Source: Natronococcus roseus (GTDB lineage Archaea > Halobacteriota > Halobacteria > Halobacteriales > Natrialbaceae). Taken from it: a stretch of 64,000 nucleotides of DNA. Under the pieces are notes generated by a model, which saw nothing but the letters and a program-made list of their open reading frames with translations, had not been told where the DNA came from and did no database searches. The stretch is taken from assembly GCF_043677095.1 (NCBI RefSeq), contig NZ_JBHLJR010000005.1, forward strand, positions 1 to 64,000, read 5' to 3'. Shown one piece after another: positions 25,700 through 34,464 of the stretch (position 1 is its first letter; the number at the start of each line of letters is the position of its first letter). A program made the position numbers and the translations under genes.

Positions 25700-28149
25700 T
25701 GATCTGTGACGGTGAGTTTCGCGCTTTCGACGCCCTTTACGTCGAGGTCGAACGCGGCGTCGTCGTCGACCTCGTACTCGAGGACGGCCTCGTCCTCGCT
25801 CGATACCTCGGGTTCCCACTTGACGAACCACTCGCCGTCCATCTCGACTGCGGTCGCGCCGTCCGAGAGGTCGCGGGGTTCGGCCGAGACGATGTCGGTG
25901 ACCTCGAGGGACTCGTTCGTACTCGAGTGGTTCTCGACGACCACGGAGACGGCCTGGCCGTCGCCGTTGGCCTCGCAGTGGCGCTCGACGAGCACGTTGT
26001 TCATGATGCGGGCGATGGCGTCGTCGATGTCGGGCTCCTCGCGGTCGGTCACTTCCGCGACCTTCTCGGCCATCTCCGGAAGGATCTTCCCGAGAACGTT
26101 CTGTTTCTTCCGACGTTTCTCCATCGAGCGGCGCTTATTCAGGAAGCTCTTCAGCTCGCGGGCGGCCTCGCGGATCGCGAGTTCGATCTCGTCCTCGATC
26201 GCCGGCACGTTCGCGACGGCGTCTTTCGACTCGCTCGTAAAGGGAACGTTCGTCGAAGCGACGTGGACCATGATGACGGCGGGGCCGTTGGGCAGCCCCG
26301 AGCCGCCGGGCTGATCGAGCCCGTAGTTGCGCCAGCCGATCGACTTGACGACGTCGGTCGTCGCACACGCGCCCCGCTGGTAGACCAGCGGGACGCGGTT
26401 GGCGAAGCGGAGCACGTCGGCGCTACCCTCCGCCGGAATCTCGCCGCCGTAGGCGATACCGGCCTCGACGACGAACGGATCGCCGGAGTGGACCTCGGCG
26501 TCGCGCGTCGCTGCGGCATAAAAGTCGGCGTCGAACTCCTTCTCGAGGCCGGCCTCGATGAGGTCGTCGGTGATCGGCGAGAGACACCGCGTCGGCGGCG
26601 CCATGATGTCGGTCGCGCGCATCGCGTCGACGAGCTCGCTCGTCGCGTCGCGGTCGCCCGAGAGCTCCCGGACCAGCGGCGGGTCGTCGGGGACGGTCAC
26701 CATCAGGTCCCAGACCGCCTCCGTCACGTTCTCTCGAGCGGTGTCCCCGAAGGAAACCTCGTCGTACTCCTCCGTGAGGGCGGCCGCGCGGTCGACGTGC
26801 TCGCGGAGCTGTGCGCGGGTGAGGCGGTGACGGTCGTCGTCCTCGTCCTCGAACTTCGCCGCGAGCCGGCTCGCGAAGCCGTGGATCACGTCGTCGTCCT
26901 TGCGGGTGCTCGTCGCCCCGTCGGCGATCTCGTAGCAGTCGGTGACGAGACGGGACTCCGCGACGGCGTCCTCGTCGGGATCGGCGGTCTCCTCGGGGGC
27001 GTCGATCAGCGCGTTCCAGACCGCGTCGGCGGCGTTCTCCTGAACCGTCTCGCCGAAGGCGGTGCCGTGTTCGTCCTCGACGGCGTCGGCCGCCTCGGCG
27101 ACGAGGTCGAGCAGTTCGTAGTGGGCGACCCGCTCGTGGTCCGCGACGGCGTCGGCGATGGCGTCGGCGAAGGCGGCCGTGGCCTCGGCGCCCTTGTTCG
27201 CGGTCGCGTCGGAAACCGCTGCTCCGATGTCGACGTCTTCGGTGTCGTCGGGGGAACTCCAGCGCATCTCGCGGCCGTAGTGGCGGTCGCGGAACGCGTC
27301 GATCACCGAGTCGGCGGTCTTCTTCCCGACGCGGGTGAACTCCTCCTGGAGAAAGCCGGAAATCGTCTGGGAGTCCGTCGCCGAGAGCATCTTGATCACG
27401 GTGCCGAGCTCGACCCCGTGGGGGTGGGGTCGGATCTCCTCGGTCTCCTCGGGGAGCTGGTCGGTTCCGCGTTCGAATTTGAAGTGAGCGTTCGGTTCCT
27501 TGAGTTCGAGCCTGGCGTGGGGGTTGACGACCGCCGTGTGCTTGACGTAGTCGTGGAGCTGCTGGCGAGCGCGCATGTTCCCCTCCATCTCGAGTTCGAT
27601 GCGGGTGCCGTGGGGGCGATCCCAGCTCGTGGTCTCCTCGACGCTGATCTCGGGTTCGTTCTCATCGGTATCGACGATGAGCTCGAAGTACTCGGCCTCG
27701 CTCGAGCCCTGGGTCCGGCTGGTGATCTTCGCGGGTTTCCCGCTGGTTAGCTGGGAGTACAGCACCGCAGCCGAGATACCGATCCCCTGCTGACCGCGGG
27801 ACTGTTCGCGGGCGTGGAAACGAGAGCCGTAGAGCAGCTTCCCGAAGACCTTCGGGAGCGACTCCTTCGTCAGCCCGGGGCCGTTGTCCTCGACGATCAG
27901 TTTGTAGTAGTCGCCCGACTCCTGGATCTCGACGTAGATATCCGGCAGAATACCGGCCTCCTCGGCGGCGTCCAGAGCGTTGTCGACGGCTTCCTTGACG
28001 GCCGTGACGAGGCCTCGAGCACCGCTGTCGAAGCCGAGCATGTGCTTGTTCTTCTCGAAGAACTCGGCGATGGAGATCGCTTGCTGGCTCTCGGCCAGCT
28101 CCTCGGCGATCCCCGACTCCTCGCCGAGTGTCGACTGGAACGACGTCAT
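25696..28149 (-). CDS. top6B: DNA topoisomerase VI subunit B
   Basis: An 817-aa GHKL ATPase subunit. The Bergerat site is formed by VDNALDAAEEAG (residues 55-66), IVEDNGPGLTKE (85-96) and GQQGIGISAAVLYSQ (119-133). Residues about 301-515 are a long acidic, helical insert in the H2TH/middle region, absent from shorter archaeal proteins, and it contains two related segments (364-387 and 466-489). The transducer and C-terminal Ig-like parts follow. ATP binding closes the dimer around the transported DNA. A minus-strand CTTTTACCC centred near 28176 predicts leaderless transcription from the ATG at 28149. It is the first gene of the top6BA operon. Confidence 0.95.
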   Translation of the reverse strand: MTSFQSTLGEESGIAEELAESQQAISIAEFFEKNKHMLGFDSGARGLVTAVKEAVDNALDAAEEAGILPDIYVEIQESGDYYKLIVEDNGPGLTKESLPKVFGKLLYGSRFHAREQSRGQQGIGISAAVLYSQLTSGKPAKITSRTQGSSEAEYFELIVDTDENEPEISVEETTSWDRPHGTRIELEMEGNMRARQQLHDYVKHTAVVNPHARLELKEPNAHFKFERGTDQLPEETEEIRPHPHGVELGTVIKMLSATDSQTISGFLQEEFTRVGKKTADSVIDAFRDRHYGREMRWSSPDDTEDVDIGAAVSDATANKGAEATAAFADAIADAVADHERVAHYELLDLVAEAADAVEDEHGTAFGETVQENAADAVWNALIDAPEETADPDEDAVAESRLVTDCYEIADGATSTRKDDDVIHGFASRLAAKFEDEDDDRHRLTRAQLREHVDRAAALTEEYDEVSFGDTARENVTEAVWDLMVTVPDDPPLVRELSGDRDATSELVDAMRATDIMAPPTRCLSPITDDLIEAGLEKEFDADFYAAATRDAEVHSGDPFVVEAGIAYGGEIPAEGSADVLRFANRVPLVYQRGACATTDVVKSIGWRNYGLDQPGGSGLPNGPAVIMVHVASTNVPFTSESKDAVANVPAIEDEIELAIREAARELKSFLNKRRSMEKRRKKQNVLGKILPEMAEKVAEVTDREEPDIDDAIARIMNNVLVERHCEANGDGQAVSVVVENHSSTNESLEVTDIVSAEPRDLSDGATAVEMDGEWFVKWEPEVSSEDEAVLEYEVDDDAAFDLDVKGVESAKLTVTDQ

Positions 28150-28206
28150 CGTCTCCCCCTACAAACGGCGAGGGTAAAAGGCGTACGCTACCGCGGTGAA
28201 AGTGAA

Positions 28207-29253
28207 CTATCGCGAGCCGCTCTCCTCGGCGGCGTCGTCGGGACGGGGCACCGAGTCGTCGCCGATCGGCGGCCAGTGCCACGCGTCGGCCTGGACGACG
28301 CCCAGCAGGTTCCGCCGGCGCTCGGTCAGCTCCGCGACGGCCTCCTCGAACTCCCCGTCGTCGACCGTCGGAATCTCGTCCTCGCGGAGTCGCTCGAGGT
28401 CCGGCTGCGGGGGGACCTCGTCGGCCGGCTCGATGAACGCCGTCTCGAGCGTGTCGAGGTAGCTGTCCGTGCTCGAGCGGGCGTTCTCGACCAGGGCCGG
28501 GTTGAGCTGGGTGTCGTCGTCGACGCCGTAGCGAAACAGCGTCATGGCCTCGTCGAAGATCGGGACGGCCATCGCCGAGGCACGTTCCCCCTTCTCGCTG
28601 TGGTAGTAGTGAAGGATTGGGTACGCTTTGTGTTTGTCCGCGAGTTCGGAGAGATCCGAGGCCAGCGACTCGACGGGGAGGTCCAGCCCGCCGAACTTCT
28701 CGTCGCTCCAGCCCGCGCGGACGAACTCCTCGCTTCGCTCGCCGAGCCCGGTGACGCTGTTGGCGAACGCCCGCTTTTCGGAGACCGCGCCGAGAACGGT
28801 CAGGATGTAGGAAACGCCGAGCGTAACGAAAGCCATCCCCGTCGCGGTCGTAAAGGAACTCGCGATCTCCCAGGTGCCCGAGGTCGGCGAGTAGTCGCCG
28901 TTTCCGTTGGTGAACATGGTGTAGGCGACGTAGTAGAAGTGCCCCGTCCAGTCGGCAGGTTCGCCGGTCTGGGGACTGATGAGCGCGGTGTCACCCCCGG
29001 CAAAGAGGAACGTCCAGCCGAACCACAGCAGCGCGATCCACATCGCGAGCGTCAGCGTGAGGATCAGCGGGCCGGCGATGCTGAGCGCCTTCGAGTGATC
29101 GCCGGTCAGCATTCGAAGCCCGCGCCAGACGGCCGTCGTCAGCCGACCCGAGAGCGGACCCGAGCCGCCGTCGACCCACAGCGTCGTCCAGATAATATCC
29201 ACGATGACCGCGATCAACACGACGATCCCGAGCGCGAGGTACAGCGGTTGCAT
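28207..29253 (-). CDS. two-TM ion-channel-like protein with atypical filter
   Basis: A 348-aa membrane protein. Hydrophobic helices lie at about 5-25, 58-82 and 130-158, with a pore-like segment before the last. That segment reads FTNGNGDYSP at 114-123, aligning with the TVGYGD filter of potassium channels but with N in place of both V and Y. The soluble C-terminal half (about 160-348) is helical and acidic with no RCK or cyclic nucleotide domain that I can recognise. It may be a cation channel with altered selectivity or a non-conducting relative. The gene ends 57 bases upstream of the top6B start on the same strand. Confidence 0.7.
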   Translation of the reverse strand: MQPLYLALGIVVLIAVIVDIIWTTLWVDGGSGPLSGRLTTAVWRGLRMLTGDHSKALSIAGPLILTLTLAMWIALLWFGWTFLFAGGDTALISPQTGEPADWTGHFYYVAYTMFTNGNGDYSPTSGTWEIASSFTTATGMAFVTLGVSYILTVLGAVSEKRAFANSVTGLGERSEEFVRAGWSDEKFGGLDLPVESLASDLSELADKHKAYPILHYYHSEKGERASAMAVPIFDEAMTLFRYGVDDDTQLNPALVENARSSTDSYLDTLETAFIEPADEVPPQPDLERLREDEIPTVDDGEFEEAVAELTERRRNLLGVVQADAWHWPPIGDDSVPRPDDAAEESGSR

Positions 29254-29367
29254 TTCTCGAGGATACGATCTCGAGCCCCGTCAACGACACCCTGGTCACT
29301 GCACGGCCGGCGGCAGGCCGGCGACGTCCGACGGCACGTTCATCCCTTCGCAAACCCAGAAGGGAGC

Positions 29368-30129
29368 ATGCGCGAGTTCGCGTTCACGGTCGTCTACGAG
29401 CGGGGAGCAGACCACCTGATGGACGTCTTCATCGAGCACCCCGAGCTGTACGCGCGGACGCTATCCTGTCACGCGACGACCGATACGATGTGGCGCCTCG
29501 ACGAGGTGACCGGTTCCCGCGAGGCCCTCGAGGTCTACGACGAGCAACTCGAGGGAATCGACCGCTGCTCGAGCGTTCGCGGGATGGGGGGCTGTTCGAT
29601 CGACTGGCGCTACGAGGTCCTCGAGAGCGAGCCGACACGCCGGCTGATCTACTCCCGCCAGTCGGAGGGCGACGGCTGTCGGTCGATCCCCTACCTCGCG
29701 GCGAAACACCTCGCTGACGGCGTGCTCTGCCGGGCCGAACAGCGCGGTCCCGAGTACCGGTGGCGAATCCTCGCCGAGGACGAGGCGTCGATGAGCGCGA
29801 TCTACGAGGAACTCGAGGCCGAGCTTCGGGACGGACTCGAGCTTTCGTTCGAACGGATCAGTCGTCCTCTCGAGTCTGGGCCGGGATTCGCGAGCGGACC
29901 CGAGCTGTCCTACGAGCAGCGCGAAGCGCTCGAGCTCGCGGTCGCACACGGCTACTACGACACCCCTCGAGGCGCCTCGATCCAGGAGATCGCCGAGGCG
30001 GAGGACGTTCCGACCTCGACGCTCCAGTATCGGCTGACCCGGGCCGAGGCGTCGCTCGCCAAGACGCTCCTGTCGGACGGACGGCCGACAACGGCCGGTG
30101 CGACGATTCCGATCACGAGCGACGACTGA
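29368..30129 (+). CDS. Bat-type HTH_10 regulator
   Basis: A 253-aa regulator. The N-terminal part begins MREFAFTVVYERGADHLMDV and contains RGMGGCSIDWRYEVL, typical of the haloarchaeal Bat-associated domain. The C-terminal HTH_10 has LSYEQREALELAVAHGYYDT at about 177-196 and IQEIAEAEDVPTSTLQYRLT at about 203-222. It likely activates or represses genes nearby; the amidohydrolase starts 57 bases downstream on the same strand, and the channel gene is divergent. No sensory domain other than the N-terminal region is present. Confidence 0.85.
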   Translation: MREFAFTVVYERGADHLMDVFIEHPELYARTLSCHATTDTMWRLDEVTGSREALEVYDEQLEGIDRCSSVRGMGGCSIDWRYEVLESEPTRRLIYSRQSEGDGCRSIPYLAAKHLADGVLCRAEQRGPEYRWRILAEDEASMSAIYEELEAELRDGLELSFERISRPLESGPGFASGPELSYEQREALELAVAHGYYDTPRGASIQEIAEAEDVPTSTLQYRLTRAEASLAKTLLSDGRPTTAGATIPITSDD

Positions 30130-30137
30130 CCGATTGG

Positions 30138-30143
30138 TATATT
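30138..30143 (+). promoter_or_regulatory. TATA-like box for the amidohydrolase
   Basis: TATATT about 45-50 bases before the ATG at 30187 predicts transcription start near 30167, leaving a leader of some 20 nt. Confidence 0.4.
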
Positions 30144-30186
30144 CCAAGCGAACGCACTCCCGTCGCTGTCGGCTACCTCGATCCGT

Positions 30187-31665
30187 ATGCGATCGAACAA
30201 CGACGACGGATCGGGCGTATCGCGACGGAACTACCTGGGAGTCGGCGGCTCCGCGCTAGCCGCGCTTACGTTCGCGTCCGCGGGCGGGGCGGCCGACAGC
30301 TCGGCGGGCGAGGACGACGAGGGTGGCGACCGCACGCTGATCCGAAACGGGACGGTCGTCACCGTCGATCCGGATCTTGGAGTCTGCGACGAGACGGACG
30401 TCCTCGTCGAGGATGGTCGGATCGAGCGGATCGACCGCGACATCGACGCCGCCGGGACGAAGACGATCGACGCGAGCGACTCGATCGTCATGCCCGGCTT
30501 CGTCAACGCACACCACCACACCTGGCAGGCGGGGGTCCGGGGCGTCGCCGGCGACTGGTCGTTCATGGAGTACCTCGAGACGATGCTCGGCGAGATCAGC
30601 AGCCACTACACGCCCGAGGACGCCTACCTGGGCAACCTCTTCGGCTCGCTCGAGCAGTTGAACGCCGGGACGACGACGATCATGGACTGGTTCCACATCG
30701 CGAACACCCCCGCCCACTCCGATCGGGCGATCGACGGGCTCGAGGACGCGGGAATCCGCGCCGTTTTCGCCCACGGCCAGCCCGGCGACGACAACGAGAC
30801 GTGGTGGGAGGAGAGCACCGAACCCCACCCCGACGACGTCCGACGGCTCGCCGAGGAGCGGTTCGACGACGACGACGATCTGCTGACGCTGGCGATGGGG
30901 ATCCGCGGCCCCGACTACGCCACCGACGAGGTTGTCGAAGGGGAGATCGAGCTCGCCCGCGAACTCGACGTTCTCGCGTCGATGCACATCGGCTCGCTCG
31001 GACCGGGCGGCGTGGAGACCCTCGAGGAGCTCGGCCTGCTCGGGGACGATCTCAACTACGTCCACGGCAACCGTCTCACCGACGAGGAGTTCGAGCTAAT
31101 CGGCGAGAGCGGGGGCTCGGTGACGACGACTCCAGAGGTCGAGATGCAGATGGGAATGGGAATGCCGCCGATCCGACAGACGCTCGACGCCGAGGGGGCG
31201 ATCCCCTCGATCGGCGTCGACATCGTCTCGAACGTCAGCGGCGACATGTTCACCCAGACCCGGGTCGGACTCCAGACTCAGCGCGCACTCGACAACCAGC
31301 CGACCGTCGAGGCCGGCGAGCAGGTCGACGAGCTCTCGATCTCTGCACGTCGGGCCCTCGAGTTCGCGACGATCGAGGGCGCTCGTGCGCTCGGGCTCGA
31401 GGACGAGATCGGCTCGCTGACCCCGGGGAAGCGTGCCGACATCACGATGATTCGGACGGACGATCTCAACACGATGCCAGTTCACGACCCGATCGAGACG
31501 GTCGTCTTCCAGTCCGGCGTCGCGAACGTCGACACGGTGCTCGTCGACGGCGAAGTCGTCAAACGCGACGGGAAGCTGTACAACGAGCCCGGCCGAAACC
31601 AGCAGGATCGGCTCGTCCGCTCGGGGCGACGGATCCTCGAGGAGAGCGGTCTCGGGGCGAACTAA
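30187..31665 (+). CDS. amidohydrolase with Tat signal
   Basis: A 492-aa metal-dependent hydrolase of the amidohydrolase superfamily (chlorohydrolase/cytosine-deaminase-like branch). The N-terminus GVSRRNYLGVGGSALAAL is a Tat signal with twin arginine at 13-14, so it acts outside the cell or at its surface, unusual for this branch. The metal histidines are in VNAHHHTWQAG (109-111), with later ligands in SMHIGS and YVHGNRLTDEE and the aspartate in SIGVDIVSN. The C-terminus has LGLEDEIGSLTPGKRADI, the standard end of the barrel. Substrate is unknown; it could deaminate or dechlorinate a heterocycle or cleave an amide. Confidence 0.87.
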   Translation: MRSNNDDGSGVSRRNYLGVGGSALAALTFASAGGAADSSAGEDDEGGDRTLIRNGTVVTVDPDLGVCDETDVLVEDGRIERIDRDIDAAGTKTIDASDSIVMPGFVNAHHHTWQAGVRGVAGDWSFMEYLETMLGEISSHYTPEDAYLGNLFGSLEQLNAGTTTIMDWFHIANTPAHSDRAIDGLEDAGIRAVFAHGQPGDDNETWWEESTEPHPDDVRRLAEERFDDDDDLLTLAMGIRGPDYATDEVVEGEIELARELDVLASMHIGSLGPGGVETLEELGLLGDDLNYVHGNRLTDEEFELIGESGGSVTTTPEVEMQMGMGMPPIRQTLDAEGAIPSIGVDIVSNVSGDMFTQTRVGLQTQRALDNQPTVEAGEQVDELSISARRALEFATIEGARALGLEDEIGSLTPGKRADITMIRTDDLNTMPVHDPIETVVFQSGVANVDTVLVDGEVVKRDGKLYNEPGRNQQDRLVRSGRRILEESGLGAN

Positions 31666-31710
31666 CTCGATCCCCGCCGAACGATACTCGGTCCGAAAAC
31701 GACGGCCTCG

Positions 31711-32958
31711 CTACCGGTCGTCCTCGACGACGTCGGCCAGTACCTGGGCAATCTTCCTGTTGGTCTGGGGGCTGTAATGACCGCCCTCGCCGCGCTCGAC
31801 GTACAGCGACTCGACGTCGCCGCCGCCCGAGAGGTGAGTCGCCATGTCGACCGTCTCGAGGTCGTCGTACTCGGTGTCGAGACGCTCCATCAGGTCGCCG
31901 TAGATCGGGCCGTGCTCGGCCTCGTACTTCGCGTACCGGAGCTGCTGGACCATCACGAACACCGGCGTGAACTCCTGCTCGTCGGCGTAGTCGACGAACT
32001 CTCCGATCAGGGCATCGAACAGGTCCTCGTGGGTGTCGAACAGCCGCTCGTGGTAGCGAACTCGGGGCCGTTCCATCCGGAGTTCGGTGCGAGTTTTGGC
32101 GTCGTCGAAGTCGATCCCCGGGATCGCTCGTCCGGTTCGCTTCTCGAGATCGATTCCCCCCTCGCAGAGGGCGTGGCGGACGTTCTCCGGGTCGTCGAGC
32201 AGGTCGGCGGTGTAGGGCCGTGAAGCGTGGTGCGGTTTGAACCAGTGGTCGTAGTGGAAGTCGTGTTCCCGCAGGAAGTCGGCCTTCGACTCCAGATCGA
32301 GCAGGTCCTCCTTCTCCTCGATCGGACTATCGATGCGCTTCAGGGCGCCGTCCTCGAGGGTGTACCGGGGTTTGACCGCTAAGATGTTGCCGAACTCCTG
32401 GTAGTGTTTCCACACCGAGAGGATGCGGGCGATCGAGGAGGCGGTGACGACCACGAAGACGTAGTCGGTCTCCTCCTCGGGATACTGGCGCTTCATCCGC
32501 ATCAACGCCTGGTCGAGCCCGTAGTTCCCGCCGCCGTAGTTGGCGACGTGGGTGTCCAGTTCCTGGGACAGGTAGTGCTGGAACGTCTCGTCGTCGTCGA
32601 CCTCTCGGCAGAAACAGTAGGAGTCGCCGTAGGTCGACACCGTGACGTCGGCGTCCTCGTCCCGGTCGTTCGCCCGACAGACGCGGCTGCCGTACTCGTC
32701 GGTCGAGTAGGTGACGACGCTGCGGACCTCCTCGCCGGGGAGGTGGTCGCCGGTGTCCTTCTGTTTCTCCCGGTCGGGCTGGGGGACCCAGCCCAGTTCG
32801 GCGTCGAAGCTGCTGAACTTGCCCAACAGCTCGCGATCGATTCCGGGGAACTCCTCTGTCGCGACGGAGGGGTTTCGCTCGAGCGCCCGATAGGAGAGTC
32901 GCTCGAGACCGACCGCTGCCACGAGTACCGCGACGCCTAAGACGACGTATGGAAGCAT
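31711..32958 (-). CDS. membrane-anchored SGNH/GDSL-like protein
   Basis: A 415-aa protein with an N-terminal membrane helix (MLPYVVLGVAVLVAAVGLE). The SGNH nucleophile motif is STYGDSYCFC with S113, followed by ANYGGGNYGLDQALMRMK, the Gly and Asn blocks. The last block reads GEGGHYSPQTNRKIAQVL, in which the usual Asp before the catalytic His is Glu or absent. It resembles SGNH proteins acting on acylated surface polysaccharides. The rest is acidic and would lie outside the membrane or in the cytoplasm according to topology. It converges with the amidohydrolase. Confidence 0.72.
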   Translation of the reverse strand: MLPYVVLGVAVLVAAVGLERLSYRALERNPSVATEEFPGIDRELLGKFSSFDAELGWVPQPDREKQKDTGDHLPGEEVRSVVTYSTDEYGSRVCRANDRDEDADVTVSTYGDSYCFCREVDDDETFQHYLSQELDTHVANYGGGNYGLDQALMRMKRQYPEEETDYVFVVVTASSIARILSVWKHYQEFGNILAVKPRYTLEDGALKRIDSPIEEKEDLLDLESKADFLREHDFHYDHWFKPHHASRPYTADLLDDPENVRHALCEGGIDLEKRTGRAIPGIDFDDAKTRTELRMERPRVRYHERLFDTHEDLFDALIGEFVDYADEQEFTPVFVMVQQLRYAKYEAEHGPIYGDLMERLDTEYDDLETVDMATHLSGGGDVESLYVERGEGGHYSPQTNRKIAQVLADVVEDDR

Positions 32959-33039
32959 TCTGCCGGTGATTTCGGAGCGAGGTGGAAGTCGGTTGGGCCG
33001 GCAATGGCCACCGTCGGACCGACTGGCGCACGCTCTCGG

Positions 33040-33462
33040 TCACGGGACGATGGTCACCGGAACCGACGAGTGTCTGACGACGACCTCCGCGACGCTGCCC
33101 AACAGGAGTCGCGTCACGCCCGATCGACCGCGACTCCCCATCACGACGTGGTCGAACGCCCCCTCCTCGGCGCAGTCGATGATCTCCTGGGCCGGCGGGC
33201 CGATTCGACTTCGCCGCTCGAGGGAAACGCCGTACTCGCTCGCGATCCGCTCTGCACCGCTCAGTTGCTCGTCGGCCTCCTCGCGGATCTCCTGGAACTC
33301 CTCGTCGGCCTCGTCGGCCGCGTTCGGGATCACCGGCTGCGAGTCGGTGTCGACGACGGTCAACGCGAGGAACTCACCGTCCGGAAACAGCTCGATTGCG
33401 TACTTGAGGGCCGCTCGAGCGGGTTCGGAGCCGTCGAACGGAACAAGGATCCGGGGTGGCAT
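33040..33462 (-). CDS. universal stress protein
   Basis: A 140-aa UspA domain. It starts MPPRILVPFDGSEPARAALK and has the nucleotide motif GSRGRSGVTRLLLGSVAE at about 109-126, ending SVPVTIVP. The motif is intact, so ATP binding is expected. It lies between the SGNH gene and a TauE transporter, and transporter-neighbouring Usp proteins often tune the transporter. Confidence 0.9.
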   Translation of the reverse strand: MPPRILVPFDGSEPARAALKYAIELFPDGEFLALTVVDTDSQPVIPNAADEADEEFQEIREEADEQLSGAERIASEYGVSLERRSRIGPPAQEIIDCAEEGAFDHVVMGSRGRSGVTRLLLGSVAEVVVRHSSVPVTIVP

Positions 33463-33536
33463 GCTATCGGGAGGCTAGGCCGGGATCCTCTTGAGTCTGC
33501 TACTTGATCGACAGGTTGCAGGGGCGATCGCCGACC

Positions 33537-33553
33537 CGAACCCTCAGGGTTCG
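33537..33553 (-). terminator. palindrome just after the TauE gene
   Basis: CGAACCCT-C-AGGGTTCG is a perfect 17-base palindrome six bases beyond the TauE stop. As RNA it folds to a 7-bp stem with a 3-nt loop, so it may mark the 3' end of the tauE transcript. Confidence 0.4.
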
Positions 33554-33558
33554 AGCGG

Positions 33559-34338
33559 TCACAGCGCGAGGTATGGGCCGACGCCGAGCAGGACGACGCC
33601 CAGGGCAACCTTCAGCCGCGCGGGATCGACGACGTGGGCGACCTTCCAGCCGACGACGACGCCGAGCAACAGCGGCGTCCCGATAACGACCGCCAGCGGG
33701 AGGAGGACGTCGCCCTGGACGGCGTAGCCGGCGGTCGCGAATACGGCGATGAAGATCGACTGGACCTGCGCGACCGCGACGGCCAGCAACATTGGGACGC
33801 CGACCAGCACGAGCGCCGGCACCGCGAGGACGGGGCCGCCGATCCCCAGCAGGCCGCTGGCGACCCCGAGGACGAGCCCCAGGCCGCCGAGCGCAACCTG
33901 TCCCTCCCGAGTCAGCGGATCGACGTCGACGATCGGCGTGAACCCCCGGCGCTCGCGGTAGAGGATGACTCCACCGACGGTCATCGCGACGCCGCCGAGC
34001 AGGATCCCGAACAGCGACCGCGAGACGAGGGGGTTGATCTGGGAACCGAGCAGGGCGCCGAGGACGCTCGAGAGGCTGAGGACGATCGCGATCGCCCGGC
34101 TCTCGCCGGTCTTCATCTCGCCGGAGTAGAGGTAGGCGACGCTGCCGACCAGCCCGGTGACGATGAACGTCGCGTGGGCGGTGCCGGCGACCTGGCTCGA
34201 GGGCAGCGGCGTCAGCGAGTAGAGCGCGATCGTCACGAAGATGCCGCCCGGACCGATGGTAGTGATGCCGATCCCGGAGAAAAAGGCGATACAGACGAGC
34301 AACAACGCGAGCGCGAAGCCGAAGGGTAACTCGAGCAT
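33559..34338 (-). CDS. TauE/SafE-family sulfite or anion exporter
   Basis: A 259-aa membrane protein with about eight helices and the family's internal repeat: GIGITTIGPGGIFVTIAL near the N-terminus and ASGLLGIGGPVLAVPAL in the second half. Members export sulfite, sulfoacetate or other organosulfonates. No sulfur metabolism genes are nearby, so the substrate is not assigned. The 126 bases upstream contain nothing specific. Confidence 0.85.
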   Translation of the reverse strand: MLELPFGFALALLLVCIAFFSGIGITTIGPGGIFVTIALYSLTPLPSSQVAGTAHATFIVTGLVGSVAYLYSGEMKTGESRAIAIVLSLSSVLGALLGSQINPLVSRSLFGILLGGVAMTVGGVILYRERRGFTPIVDVDPLTREGQVALGGLGLVLGVASGLLGIGGPVLAVPALVLVGVPMLLAVAVAQVQSIFIAVFATAGYAVQGDVLLPLAVVIGTPLLLGVVVGWKVAHVVDPARLKVALGVVLLGVGPYLAL

Positions 34339-34464
34339 CTGGGGCGTTGTCGGGTCGATTAGCTCGGGCGACGTGATTCTTCCGGTTGTACCGTCGGTGT
34401 CGCCGGGATGCGGACTTTCGGCGACGGACGATGCGATCGCGGAACCTACGCCGAGAGCGACCCG

